Positions 45,801 through 57,189 of a stretch of DNA of 64,000 nucleotides are shown in pieces (the stretch's first letter is position 1; each line of letters begins with the position of its first letter). The stretch spans positions 3,425,402 through 3,489,401 of the forward strand of contig NW_006921540.1 in the NCBI RefSeq assembly GCF_000340215.1. The letters run 5' to 3'. The notes beneath the pieces are model-generated. The model had not been told where the DNA came from. It saw only the letters and a list, made by a program, of their open reading frames with translations, and searched no databases. Origin of the DNA: Pseudocercospora fijiensis CIRAD86 (Eukaryota; Ascomycota; Dothideomycetes; Mycosphaerellales; Mycosphaerellaceae). The translations under genes were made by a program, and so were the position numbers.

Positions 45801-46957
45801 AGCCTATAGGGGTAGCGTTAGCCGCTAAAAGGTGTTTCCTATATTTAGCGGAAGCGCGGTTAATCCGGGTCTAATCCCTTAGTTTATCGCATTAGCCTAA
45901 TAGATAGCTAGTACTATTATAGTTAAAGCACTTCAATCCGGTTAGGGGGTTGCTATAGCTATTGCTACTATTATTAGTCGAGCGGTTAGTATTATAGGGA
46001 TACGAGCCCCTTCTACGGCCCCTATCGCAGCCTCCTCTATATAGCCGTCGGCTACGGCCTCTTCTACGGTCGTAGTTACTATTCCTATTGTTAGTATTAT
46101 TGTTCTAGTAGGAACCTTAGTTTCCTCTACGGCTACGATAGGTAGATAGGCGTATCTTAGACTCTAACCGTTGTTATAGCTATACTATACGCTCTATAGT
46201 CTCGACTTTAACTATGAATTAAATACGTATAAGACTAGCCTATTCGAATATACGGCGGCGGTCTAATTCGAGAATAAGCTCCTACCTAAGCTTTAGGCGT
46301 AACTCGGAGATCTATATAGAATTAGTCTTAGCCGGAAGGTCGTCCTCGAGGGTCTTTAAATAGGCCTTAAATAAGCGAGCCGATTAATTAGTCTTTTATT
46401 TAGCTCGAAGGTACTAGTCCTAAGTATATTATTGCCTTAGTATAGGGTTTCTAAGGGTGTCTAGTATAATAGTTTTATAGGTTTGCTACTAAATAGCAGT
46501 CTAGTTATAAAGGGAATCAAAATAGTTATCCTATATACGCTTAGGGTTACCGTTAATGTACTATATAGCATAGACAACTAAGGAATAGTTATCTAGTAGC
46601 GCTCTCGGTATATTGCGCTAGTTAAGCTTACAATCGCGTATATAATTATTATACTGCTTGCGGCTAGAGCCGTTAAACACGGTGCAGTCCTTAAGTTTAG
46701 TATCCTTCTTTTAAATAGTTAGTAAGGAAGGCCCTGCTATTAGCTTAGTATTAGTTACTAGGGACTCCTATAGGCGGCGAATCTCGAGGAGATTATCCTT
46801 TAGCTATTGTTTTTAACGTAAGGTAGTAAGCCTGTTTTAGGTAGCTTCTTAAAGTCTCGCTACTAGCTAGGGGCTAAAGGCTAGTTAGCTATATCGACGG
46901 TTAACAATATTGCTAAGAATGTCGTTAACGGGCAACGAGGGGTTATCCCCTTCGATT

Positions 46958-47042
46958 ATAGGTTCTTTAGTAGGCCCTCTAGTAGGCTCTTTAGTAGGAG
47001 GCACTTTAGTAGGTGCTTTAGTAGGCACTTTAGTAGGCACTG
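46958..47042. repeat. Short tandem repeat coding PTKxP units in G1 gag
   Basis: Repeated 12-18-bp words of the form GGC-CTTTAGTA encode Pro-Thr-Lys-X-Pro repeats on the minus strand. Confidence 0.6.
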
Positions 47043-47393
47043 TGCTACTAGCGTTGTCGTTGCTAGCGCTGCTAGCGGCGCCGCGGTTGTTATTGTTGCT
47101 TCGTAATAAGCCGGCTATTATAATAAGGGGTAGTACTAATAATATATTATAGGCCCCTATAGTACGGATATAGCGGAATTAGCGAGTATCGGCCTAATGT
47201 ACTTAACTTAGTATAATAGGCCGTATAGAAGGCCTTACTTAATAATTAGTACGGTTGTTTTAGTAGAATAGTATATATAGGTCCCGTTCTTCGGGCGTAA
47301 TATAGTTAAATCGATAGTTTTCGTAGCTATACCGCTAAAAGCTTAAAATAAGGACTATCTAGCTACTACCCTTAAAGGGTAGATCGAATACTA

Positions 47394-47590
47394 TATAAGA
47401 AGGGTTATATTAGTAGGTAGATAGGGTAGTAGTAGATATAAGTAGTATTCGATAGAGAACTCGGAGGAGAAGGAGGAAGGTAGGCTAGTTAGCCTAACGC
47501 TAAGCGCTAAGCCCTGCCTAAGGCACTAAGACCCTAGCTTTACTCGGCCTAATTATATACTAATTACGTATAGCCTCTTTAGCCCTAATA
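47394..47590 (-). repeat. G1 5' LTR (197 bp)
   Basis: Same length and sequence as 35227-35423 apart from transitions. It is followed by the TATAG duplication at 47591-47595. Confidence 0.88.
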
Positions 47591-47595
47591 TATAG

Positions 47596-48180
47596 CCTCT
47601 GCCTTATTCTCGTTATTAGAGATAGGTTCTATTACTAATCCTACCTCGCTTCGGAATTAGTCGATTCTCTATTCTACTGTTATATTGCCCTCTTATAGTT
47701 ACGGAAAAGGGTTAAAGGTGTCGTTAGGCTCGTCGGAGTCGGGCTCGTTAAGAAGGTTATAGACGTTGCTTTTGCGAGCTAGGTAATAGTCGTCGAGGTC
47801 GATATCCGAGAGGTTATTAAAAGTGCCGTTACCTATAGAACCGTCCTTACTATTACCCTCGCTAGCGTTACCTAGCAAATTAGTAGTAGCAGTATCGTTA
47901 GTAGCGGCTGTCTCGCCGTTAGCCTCGGCGGTATACGCGAGGAGATCGTTAGGTAGTATCGTATCGTTAGTATTAGCCTTACTAGCGTCGGTAGTCTACG
48001 CGAGGAGATCGTTAGGCAAAGCCGTATCGCGTATATTAAGCATCTCGCGTAGTAGCGTCTCCTACTTTATATCGTATTCTGTTGCTTTATACCGCTAGAA
48101 ACGGTATCGAATATCGCGAGAAAGCTCTCGTATTAGCGATAGCTATATATTCGCGGAAAGTTGTTATTATAGTAAAGTTA
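47596..48180 (-). pseudogene. G2 downstream ORF, proximal part with 21-residue repeat
   Basis: The minus-strand frame contains two copies of an IRDTALPNDLLA / TNDTILPNDLLA motif 63 bp apart (sites near 47931 and 47994), then an acidic Asn/Asp-rich stretch (FNNLSDIDLDDYYLARKS). It follows the G2 chromodomain and is cut by the G1 insertion after the TATAG at 47595, continuing at 35221. Unknown family. Confidence 0.4.
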
Positions 48181-48200
48181 CTATATTAAAATAAAGTAAA

Positions 48201-48248
48201 CTTAGTATACGCGCAAGCTTAGTATACGCGCAAGCTTAGTATACGCGC
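48201..48248. repeat. 17-bp tandem repeat, about 2.8 copies
   Basis: Unit CTTAGTATACGCGCAAG at 48201, 48218 and (partial) 48235. It lies between the G2 chromodomain region and the downstream frame. Confidence 0.8.
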
Positions 48249-48459
48249 TCCTACCTATTATAGAAGTAAAGCGAACTACGTAGAAGCTACGCGATCCCGT
48301 TATTAGAGGAAATGTATATAAGATAAGTCTATTATATAATGCTCCGTTGCTATTCTAGCGGTAGCGACGGTCGTAGGCCTTTATAATCGTTAGTAGAATG
48401 CCTTCCGCTTATACCTACTTGTTAGCTCTAGCTCCTACGTTCTTCTATCTAACTAGATA

Positions 48460-51400
48460 TTCTATAACCTCCTTCCTATACCGACCGACTCGTCGGACTC
48501 GTCGGTCTCTTAGCGCTTCTATTTCCGGTAGGGCGTCTCTCTATTCGATACGTATCCTTAAGAGTTGCCTCGTTACTCGCTTATACGGATCCTTAGTATT
48601 AGGGTACGGCTCGAGTTCCGTAATCGAGACTACTAGGTATATCTTCTACGTCTTTAGCAGGTTAATCTAGTAGGCTAGTCCGGTACTTATAACCTTCGTT
48701 ACCTTATATAGCCCGATCCTTAGAGGTATAAGCTTTCGGTTACTAACTCTAGAGATAGCGTAATTCTTAAGCCGTAAATAGACTATATCGCCTACTATAG
48801 GTTTCTAGGCTACGTGCTAAGAGTCGTAGCGTTGCTTTATAGCGGCCTATATATAGGCGATATTATTCTCTACCTTAGCTCGGTAGACGTCCCGTTCCTT
48901 TACTAAATCCGTCGCGCTAGTCGTTACTATTTAGGCTAGTTCCCTAGGGTTAAAACCTATTAACACCTAGTTCGGTAATATGCTAGTCGAGGCGTTAATA
49001 GAGTTGTTAAGAACTAATTATATATACGGCGTCGCGTATTCTAATTCTAAATCCCTATTAGGATATTAGGTAAGGAAGTACTATAGGGCAATCTCGACGG
49101 TCTAGTTCGTTCTCTTAGACTAGCTATTAGCCTATAGATAATAGGCAGTCGTTATTAGAAGCTTAACGTTTATCCGCTTAAAGATAGCCTTCTATATCTC
49201 GGACGTAAATTTCGGGTCTCTATCGGAGATAATTATAGTTAGTAGGCCCTAATTATATCGGAACAATTCGTCGAGTAGGCGGTTAGCCTAAGCCTCCGTA
49301 GAGTACGTATCGTTACTAGTAATTAGGAGTACCTGTTTCGTATACTTATCCGTTGCTATAAGAATAGCGTTAGTTTCCTAAGCGGAAAGAGATACTATAA
49401 AGTCAATCGTAATCGTATAGAAGGGTACTAGCGGGGATAGTATAGGATTTAAGGACCTATACGGCTTATATCGCTTAGTCTGTAACTCTAGATAGTCCTA
49501 ACAGTAACTTAGGTACTTTTTTAGTCTCTTAGCTAGTTTCCGGATATAGTACTAGTTATTTATATAGGCATAGGCACGATAAAAGCCGATATAGTATTAG
49601 TTATCGTATATACTACTAAAAATGTCGCCCTCTAATACCTTTAGGATATACAATCGCCGATCGCTAGAGTGTAGCTTATCGAGCTATACTAGACCCTCGT
49701 CGTCGACTAAGAAGCTTATAGAACCTAGTTCCGCGTTCTATACTATTACCTTAATATTGCTCTAGTATTTATCTTCTTCGTATGCTTCGATAAGTTGTTA
49801 CTTAAATGCGTCGTCTATTTCTAGCATTATTACTCTATATACTAGTTCCTCGAATACGTCGCTTTCTAGTAAATAATCCTCTATCGTTTCTAGCCGAGAT
49901 AGAGCATCTAGTATAATATACTCTCGTCCTAGCTTATAGACTACCTTTAGTAGGAATCGGGAAAGGTATTGCGAGGATCTCGTTAGTCGGTTATTAAGCT
50001 TGTCTACTAATAACGATATTAGAGTAGTTTAGCTTACGATCCCTAGCGTTACCGCGTAATCCCGGATCCGTAAGTACGGTTACTACTAACTCGTATACTT
50101 CGACTATCTATCGTATGCGTTTAATCGTCTATACTAGGTAGGCGACCTCTAATTCGGTTAGCTAGTACCGTTGCTCCGTACTAGAAAGAGTCTTTAATAA
50201 AAACAAAATTAGTTGCGTCTTTGTTCTACCGGGATTTTTAGTAATAGCGTCGCCCTCGATATAGGCTACTATTACGCCGAAGCCTCGTTTCTTAAACGCG
50301 TTAATATAGATATATAGCGGCCGGTTTCTCGCGAAATAATATAGTATCGTTAGCTTAGTAAAGGCCTCTTATAAGGCTTAGAACGCAGCTAGGCGTTCCT
50401 CCGTTTCCTCGATTAGTATCGTTACTATATAATATCGACGTACCTAGCCGGCCGCGGGCGCTCCCTTAAGCCTCTCTATCTTTATCTTCTAGAGCGGTTC
50501 CGCTAGTTAAGCGTAGTACTTAATATACGTCCTTAGCTATCTAGTTAGTCTAAGATAGTGCTCTAGGTCCTTTAGCGTTCGTAGGAACTTAAGCTTAGCA
50601 ATAGCCGCTAGTTTGTCGGCTAGCGTCGCGGTACCTAAGGCGTCGACTCGTTACCCTAGTAGCTAGATCGACGGGTACCTAATAAAAGCCTTTTCGGGTA
50701 TAATAGTTAGCTAGTATCGGTTTAAGGTATCGAATACCTAGTCGAGATATTATAGGTATTCCTCTAGCGTCTTACTATAGATTACGATATCGTTAATAAA
50801 AGCCTTAGCGAACGCGTTAAGTCCTTCCGTTTATAGGATCCTATTAATCTGTCGCTATATATAGGGCGGCGCGTTCTTATAGCCTATTACGGCGACGTTA
50901 TACATTTCCTAGCCTCTATAGGAGACTATAGAAAGCTTATATCGGTCTTCCGCTTTTACTAACTACTAGTAGAAGAAAGACTTTATATCGATCGTAGAGA
51001 TATATTTAGCGCCTTAGATAGCGGCTAAAACGTCGCCCTATAGTAGCATTAGGTAGGCGTCCGTTATCGTAATACGGTTAAGTCTACGGATGTTAATAAC
51101 CGCTCTGCCCTTACGGCCGTTCTTTAATTCCTTCTAGACTACGAACGTAGGGAACCTAAAAGGCGTTAGTTCCTTTATCTAGGATATCCGTCCTTAGTCG
51201 TATAGCTTGTCGTAAACGCTATCGATAATCTCTCGTTCCTTTAGGCCTATAGGGTATACCTTATATACTAATTTAGCGCTAGCAGCCTTCTAGTCGCTAA
51301 CTAAAGGGATAGTTATTTAGTCCTCTTTAGGAACCTTTACAAAACGGCCGTTATCGATAAATAGCTACTTATATTTCTCTAGTAAGGCATTGTATTTAGC

Positions 51401-51734
51401 TCTCGTTTCGTCGTCGCTATATAGTATAGCGCCTATTAGGCCTAGCTTTTCCTTCGCTCCCGGTTACGCTAGCGGTAGCGACTCGTCGTCTTCTTCTCGC
51501 TTAGTAGTTACTATAAAGTATAGTAATACTCGGGCTCGTCCCTTCTAAGCGATATTTATCGATACTACGGTGCTATTTAGGAAATGTATTTGTCTATCGG
51601 CGAAAGATAGTACTAACTTTTCTTTCTCTATTAGGCGCGTTCCTAATAGCACTCTAGCCGGCAGCCTATTTATTAAATATACTCTTATTAATATCGTAAC
51701 CCCGTTATTAAAAACTATATTTGCTAGGCACACG
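48460..51734 (-). pseudogene. G2 pol relic: protease, RT, RNase H, integrase, chromodomain
   Basis: Minus-strand protein text is clear despite RIP stops. The protease region (51733-51545) has its active site now NNG. The RT has YISTIDIKSFFYQ and FINDIVIYSKTLEE (about 50800-50787, YxDD family), then RNase H. The integrase zinc-binding region has KRLKKYLSYC and a core containing TITIDFIVSLSA (about 49405). A chromodomain reads ALPEIEALRDRRVRRVGRYK then EVIEYLVR-KNVGARANK (about 48560-48480). Chromodomains target new copies to heterochromatin. The upstream end is cut by the G3 LTR at about 51735. Confidence 0.7.
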
Positions 51735-51909
51735 GTTACAGTACGAAGGTATCGTAACGGTTATGCGGTGTAAAAGTTAATGCATTCTCTAAGGTGCCGC
51801 GAGGTAAGCTATCTATATAATAGTCCTACTATTAGTAGCAATAGCGACCGCAGCGGTCGATAGTAACCGCTGCCTGCTATCGTATATGCAATAGTGTTAT
51901 ATCGTAACA
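51735..51909 (-). repeat. G3 3' LTR
   Basis: The minus-strand start TGTTACGATATAACA at 51909 directly follows a G-rich polypurine tract, as in Gypsy elements. The far end, near 51735 where G2 protease coding resumes, is approximate. Confidence 0.6.
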
Positions 51910-51910
51910 G

Positions 51911-51920
51911 CCTCCCCCCC
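51911..51920 (-). other. Polypurine tract priming plus-strand synthesis of G3
   Basis: GGGGGGGAGG on the minus strand lies one base from the LTR start, the standard position of the PPT. Confidence 0.7.
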
Positions 51921-51929
51921 TATAAAAAA

Positions 51930-54900
51930 GGTCGGCACTGTCTATAGTGTCCTAAAACAAAGGTCCTTAGCAGGCCGCACCGTAGGAAGGTTTAAGGCAA
52001 AAGAGCGTAATAGCGTCGCACAAAGGCTAAGCCTAAACAGTATGCTAGAACGGTAATGCTAGGTATAGAATCGTGTCTCTCTAGTAATAACTACGTCGGT
52101 TTTATGCTTGCTTGTTGCGACGGTTACGAAGGGCGTCGCGTAAGCTAGTTAGTATAGTCTAAACCGCCTTTAGCTACGGCTAAGGCGCGACGGTCTTTAT
52201 AGTCTTGTTATCGGACAGCGAGGTATTAACTGCGTCCGCTATAGCAGTAGCGCGATCTAACTAATCGATAGGGATGTTAGGGAAGTCGGCACCTAGTAAT
52301 AGTAGCGTGTCGGTATCGCGTATAGCACCGTATAGCTTAAAGTAGTCGGCTATCTATACGTTAAGCTTCGCGATCTTATCTTTAGTAGCATTGCCTTATG
52401 CGCCGCCGAGCAGCTTAAAAGCGTCCTCGTTAATTAGATATAGTATAGGGATTGCCTATTGCGGCGCGACGCGTAAGAAATCGTAGTAGAGATAGGTTAG
52501 CGATAGCGTAAGGGACTCCTTTAAGACTATAGCGGAAAGGCGATACTGCTAGGCTATCTAGCGCTTAGTAGCTTCGCGGATCTATGCCTTAGCTAGCATC
52601 TACTAAAGCTAGTATACCTCGGTTGCTGCTAACTCGGACTAGCGTATATAGTAGAGCGCTTGTAAGTTAAGCGTACGTATACCAATTGCCGTCGCATTAT
52701 ATTAGTACTATCCGTACGCGCCTATAGTGTTTTCTTATAGGGCGGGCAGAGGTAGCAAGCGTATCGGAAGCGATAGGAGCTTGTACTATAGCTACGCAAC
52801 CGTGTTGTTAGGCGGTAGTAGCTAAGCCGCAACTAGAGCCTTCGTAGGCGTAGAGAATAGGTTAGACGGCGGCGGTATCTTCGACGGTAGGCGAGGCGCT
52901 AAGAAAGGGCTAGCGGTTAGCTTCTAGCGAGTGTTTAACTTAGTCGATAGTAATACGCGCGAGGAATTTAGCTAGATCGCCTTAGTTAGCGGGGCAACCG
53001 GCTTAGCCCGAGTCGCGAGCTCTAGAGGGATGATTTTGCCGAATAGGTATACGTCGGTAAGGTCGGTCTCGTCTAGCGAGTAGTCGGGTAACGGCACTAG
53101 GAATGCGCCTATAGGATCCTAAGTATAGTCGATATTGTACTACTAGTAATTCTTATTCGTTACTATCTTATCGTACTTAAAAATAGTATTGCCCTATATA
53201 ATACGCTCCTAGACGCCTAAAGGATCGAAGACTAGATCGGTAGCGGCCGTACGCGGCAAATTATAGAACTATAGCGTTAGTGCAGGCTGCAATCTATTAG
53301 GGATAGCGCCGTCCTTAAGCGTCTAGATATAGGCGATAAAGGTAGATAAGGCGTATACCGGATCGATCTACGTTAGCTAGCAGACTAGGCTAAAGTCTAC
53401 CGGGCACTAACGGTTAAGGAGTAGTAGAGGCATGCCTTTGCCCTTGTTAGCTATATAGGTACTATTCTAGTAGCGACCGCTACTAGTAAGCTAAGCGTAC
53501 TATTCCGTACGCGACGTATTAGTAGCCTTAGTATCCGTAAGCGCCTTATTAGTATAGAGGGCGGAGGTGTAGCCCTCGCCGCGAAGCGTGTATACGTTAC
53601 GGACTGTAACATACTACTAGGTATAAGCGACGACGTCCTAGGTAATAGCTAGGCGACCTAGGTTGCGACGGTATAGGTAGGGCAGGCTACTAGAGTTAAG
53701 GGAGGACTCGTACTACTTATAGAGCTATATAGCCGACTAGGCACTAAGCTCTATACCGATTAGTAGTAGCTAAACGGTGTAATCCTTAAGCTAGGAGTCT
53801 AGTAGAGGTAGGCGCACTATAGAGAGTCGTCCGGTAGCTACTATCTATAAGAACTAGACTTCGCTATAGGTAGTTAGGTCGATCTCGTAATACTTCGTCG
53901 CTCCGACGTATTCGCTAATAGGTCGCTTACCTGTCTTCTAGTATTCCTTACCGTAGTCGCGGTAGGATACATCCTTACCGTTCTCGCTACGCTTATATAG
54001 GACCGGGTAACCGCCTACTATAATGCTATCCTAATGTTCCTTCGAGACGAAGCGGTAGAACTACTCTTATACGAGGTCGACCGTCTATAGGAAGTGTAAG
54101 ATAGCGCGTACTATAAGACCGACGGCTCTATTACGGATTAGAGACGGTGCTAGCTAGAATCGTAGGTCGCCGGTATAGGTGCTTAAGCTAAGGAAGTTCT
54201 CGCGTAAGCGGGTAATATTTGCTAGGAGTCGGTGCTACAACTTCGCGTAGTAGAAAGTAATAGTTAGTAGAAAATTCGTATCGAGGTTAGCTAGGTTAGG
54301 GAGCTCCTTCAATTCGCCCGTAGTTATAAGCGCTATATACTCGCTAAAGCGTATCGCGTAAATCTCCTACTACGTATCGTAACCGTCCGAGTAGAGGTCG
54401 GTCCTAAAGATAGAGTATTTACGGGCGTAATCGTCGTTTACGATTTAGAAGGAGTACGGTTGCGTAAAGAGTAGGCTTTCAAAATCGGTAACTAGCTTGC
54501 CTATATACTAATGCAATTCGCGTAGAATCTAGAAGCGCTAATCGCCCGCGGTAAGGTACAGATAGTATAGGTAATGCTAAAGCCTTACTAGATAGTGTTT
54601 AACGAGTCGCTTACGTAGACGTAGGCGAAAGAGGTTAGGCAGTCGACTATCTACGTCCTCGGCGTATACGTTGCGTACGAGTTTCGCGGCCTAGATAAAG
54701 CGTATATCTTTAGCCTTATTACGCTCTATAGGATTAGCCGCGATTAGTATATCGACTTTCTTATTATAGTCCTCGTGTTCTACGCACTACCGGATTGCCG
54801 CTTGTTCGGGTATCTCGTTAGTACGAAGAAGACGCTTATTAATTAAAGTCTAGCGCGAGCGCTACCCTCGGAGCCGCCGTCGCTCGAACTTAAGTTCTTT

Positions 54901-56990
54901 AGGGGAAGGGTCTAGGTATTCTTTATATACCGACTCGATCGGAGTAGTAAGTAGCTTAGGGGGAGCTAGTGCGGGCGCTTATAGCGAGCCGTTACTCGGC
55001 GCCTGCGTTAGGGAGGCTAGTGCCTATAATAGCGGTAAATTAGGAAGGGTATACGCTAGTAAAGATAGCAATTTTAGCGAAGCCGGTCGGTTTGCGGGTA
55101 TTATTAAGGGTAGTGCCGATTCTAAAGCCGAAGGCGTATAAAGAGGCTACGCGTCGACGGGATTAGTCGGGCTGCTTTCTATACCGTTAACCGGGCTACT
55201 AGACGCGTAGGCCGTAGCGTTACGGTAGAGGGCAAAGAAGCTAGGTACGGCGTCCTATAGCTTCTCGGCCTCCGGAATCCTAACCTCTAACGCTTTACCC
55301 TTCTAAACAAACTCCTATTTACCTAAATAGTACGGCGGCGGGTCGCCGTTGTTAATAAAATAGTCGGCTATAGCCTTATAGAGTGCTCGACCTGTCTGTC
55401 GGCCCTTGCCTAATAACGCCTTCGCTAATTCCGTTAACTATTTCTTCTTCGTAGTAAGCGCTGTAACCGCCTATACGAACGACTTACTATCGAAAACGTA
55501 GTCTAGATTAACCGCCGCGATAACCGCCGGTATGTAATATTTCAGAAATAAAAACCGTCTAATATCGGAGAGCGGATAGTCTAGATTCGGAAGCACTATC
55601 GATAGGTTAGCGATAGTCTAACGCTACGCCGTGCTAAACTTACTACCCGGCGTTCCCTACGATTACGGCCGGGCTATTATATCGAGCGATTCCTAATCGG
55701 ACGCGTCTGCCTTATTAGCCGGGGGCAACGGTACTAAGCTTGCTATTAGCGTTTCGTTAATGCGACTACGACCTAGGAATAACGGTGCGTATCGTTACAA
55801 TAGTTGCCGGCCGGCGTCCGTTAATGCGTAGTATAGCTCTATATCGGATCCGTCCTCGGTAAATATTAGAAAAGGCTATATATACCTATCCTCGGCGGCA
55901 TAGCTTAATACCGTCTAAACCTCGCTAGTGCTTAAGCTACCGTCGGTAGAAATAAGCTATAGCGCCCTACGAAAGATCTATCGGATATTGCCTTCTACCG
56001 TAGCGAGAATTATAAATCCTTCTAGCGTCTGCGTTAGGTTAGTACCGTTTTCCTCTAGCCGCGGTTATTACGGGTCGAGCGCGGCGTTATCTATCTCTCT
56101 ACGATACTCGCCGATCTAATCCGCTATCGTATCTTCTTTGCCTACCGAATCCTTTATCGAGTTTTCTATATCCCCTAGCTTAGGCGTAGCCGTACGTATC
56201 TCGACCGTAGCGCTAGGCGCTATATCCTTTCCGTTTGCTATATTCTTAAGCTTAGCCGCGAGCGTAGGAACCTCGATCGAAGGGTCTACGTCTGCCTCCT
56301 CTCTACTTATTATATCCTTAGCCCTAGCCGCGATCGTAGGAATCTCGATCGGTATATCCGAGGCTGTATCCTCCCTACTCGTTACGTCCTTAGGCTCCGG
56401 CGCGGCTATGCGACTCTCGACCGTTTCGTCTAATACTATATCTTCCTTATCCGTTACATTCTCTAGCTCCGGCGCGGCCGTGCGACTCTCGACCGTAGTA
56501 TCTAATACTATATCCGCCTTGTCCGTTAGGTCCTCTAGCTTAGGCGTAGGCGTTAAGCTAGTAACGAACAAGGACTGTCCGGCCGATCCTAGACCGTCTA
56601 ATAGTAGCGATTCCCCGCGAGGAGCGTTAATCTTACTATTCCCTATCGCGGTGTCCTAAGGATCTCGATCCTCGCTTCTACGATGTTCCTTAGCTATCGT
56701 TCCTTAGAGGAGGTCGAACGTGTCGGCCTTACGGTATAGGCAAGACGCGCGTTATAAATCCGTCTCGAATAATGTAACGTTTAGGCGCTTATATCGTAAT
56801 CGGTGCTATAGAAATTTTTGCTAAAAAGCCGCTACTTTACGTTCTCCGCGACGGACGCGGTTATCGCGCTAGAGGGCCGTTTCTATTCGTCGTTAGTAAT
56901 TAATAGAAAGCTCTCTTATCGTAGGATGCTAGAAAGATCGATACTAAATAAGGGATAGCCCGCGTCTACGTATAATAGTTGCCTAAGTAA
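51930..56990 (-). pseudogene. Unidentified ~1,680-codon ORF downstream of G3 pol
   Basis: A single minus-strand frame (codon register checked near 56728, 56116, 54361, 53041 and 52282) runs about 5 kb with no stops other than RIP-type TAG/TAA. It is in a different register from the chromodomain. Its N-terminal part is basic and helical (RRIETAL, RDNRVRRGERKVAAF). Next comes an acidic tandem repeat (56130-56560), a Pro/Ser-rich linker, and a large mixed alpha/beta-looking body with ordinary composition (NDDYARKYSIFRTDLYSDGY, VPLPDYSLDETDLTDVYLF, DTDTLLLLGADFP). I see no protease, RT, integrase, zinc knuckle, signal peptide or membrane helix. It occupies the place where env-like or accessory genes sit in other LTR elements. 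Function unknown; an unusual displaced gag or captured host gene cannot be excluded. Confidence 0.55.
56130..56560 (-). repeat. 72-75-bp coding tandem repeat (24-25 residues, 5-6 units)
   Basis: Units share a core such as LEDLTDKADIVLDTTVESR / LENVTDKEDIVLDETVESR followed by xAAP. Later units are more diverged (KDVTSREDTASDIPIEI, KDIISREEADVDPSIEV, KNIANGKDIAPSATVEI). Confidence 0.8.
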
Positions 56991-57189
56991 CGTAGTTACG
57001 ATAACGATATAAGGGTACGCCTAAGCGGATTACGACTCCGAAGGAGGAGTCGCGCTATAGAGTTATATCGATTTGCGACGAACCGCGAGGGATTGCCCGG
57101 CCTCGCCTTTATTAGCGGAGCTAGCAACCTCTAAAAAAGGCTAGCGAGCTCTCGTCCGCTTTACTACCCTACGGAGGGTACGGGATAGC

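Larger units (their letters stand above)
35424..47393 (-). pseudogene. G1 gag-pol relic (split by Copia at 37565-42884)
   Basis: On the minus strand the gag region (about 47300-45880) includes a PTKxP repeat and a CX2CX4HX4C zinc knuckle (45930-45889) whose second Cys and His now read Tyr, as expected from G-to-A/C-to-T change. Protease and reverse transcriptase follow, with the catalytic block YLDNILVY at about 44600-44580 (YxDD family). RNase H and integrase continue to 42890 and resume at 37559 below the Copia insertion, where VSPYFAIIGSNP and GDIVMLSTKNLRI mark the integrase C-terminus. Frequent TAG/TAA codons replace Gln and Trp. Encapsidation, reverse transcription and integration functions are family knowledge; this copy is inactive. 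Confidence 0.75.
35227..47590 (-). mobile_element. Gypsy LTR retrotransposon G1, complete, hosting a Copia insertion
   Basis: Two 197-bp LTRs bound the element and a 5-bp target duplication TATAG (35222-35226, 47591-47595) lies outside them. Net of the Copia insertion it is about 7.04 kb, a usual Gypsy size. Orientation is minus: gag nearest the right LTR, then protease, RT, RNase H and integrase, with a polypurine tract (AGAAGGGAAGCG) just inside the left LTR. The six differences noted between the LTRs are all transitions of RIP type. Confidence 0.85.
33849..51734 (-). mobile_element. Gypsy chromovirus G2, 3' two-thirds, split by G1 and truncated by G3
   Basis: On the minus strand the order from high to low coordinates is protease remnant (51733-51545), reverse transcriptase, RNase H, integrase, chromodomain (about 48560-48480), a further charged reading frame, and a putative LTR ending at 33849. 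The element is interrupted by the complete G1 Gypsy (35227-47590 plus a 5-bp duplication). Its 5' part is removed from view by the insertion of G3 at about 51735. All frames are riddled with TAG/TAA of RIP type. Confidence 0.65.

Noticed and set aside
48201..48248. CRISPR-like array
   Set aside because: Head-to-tail repeat without spacers in a fungal retrotransposon.
56138..56659. 173-codon plus-strand Ser/Leu-rich frame
   Set aside because: Antisense of the acidic tandem repeat, whose minus-strand register continues for kilobases.
51930..56990. Reading the long ORF as gag of G2
   Set aside because: A polypurine tract and LTR start (51920-51735) lie between it and the G2 protease, so it belongs to G3.
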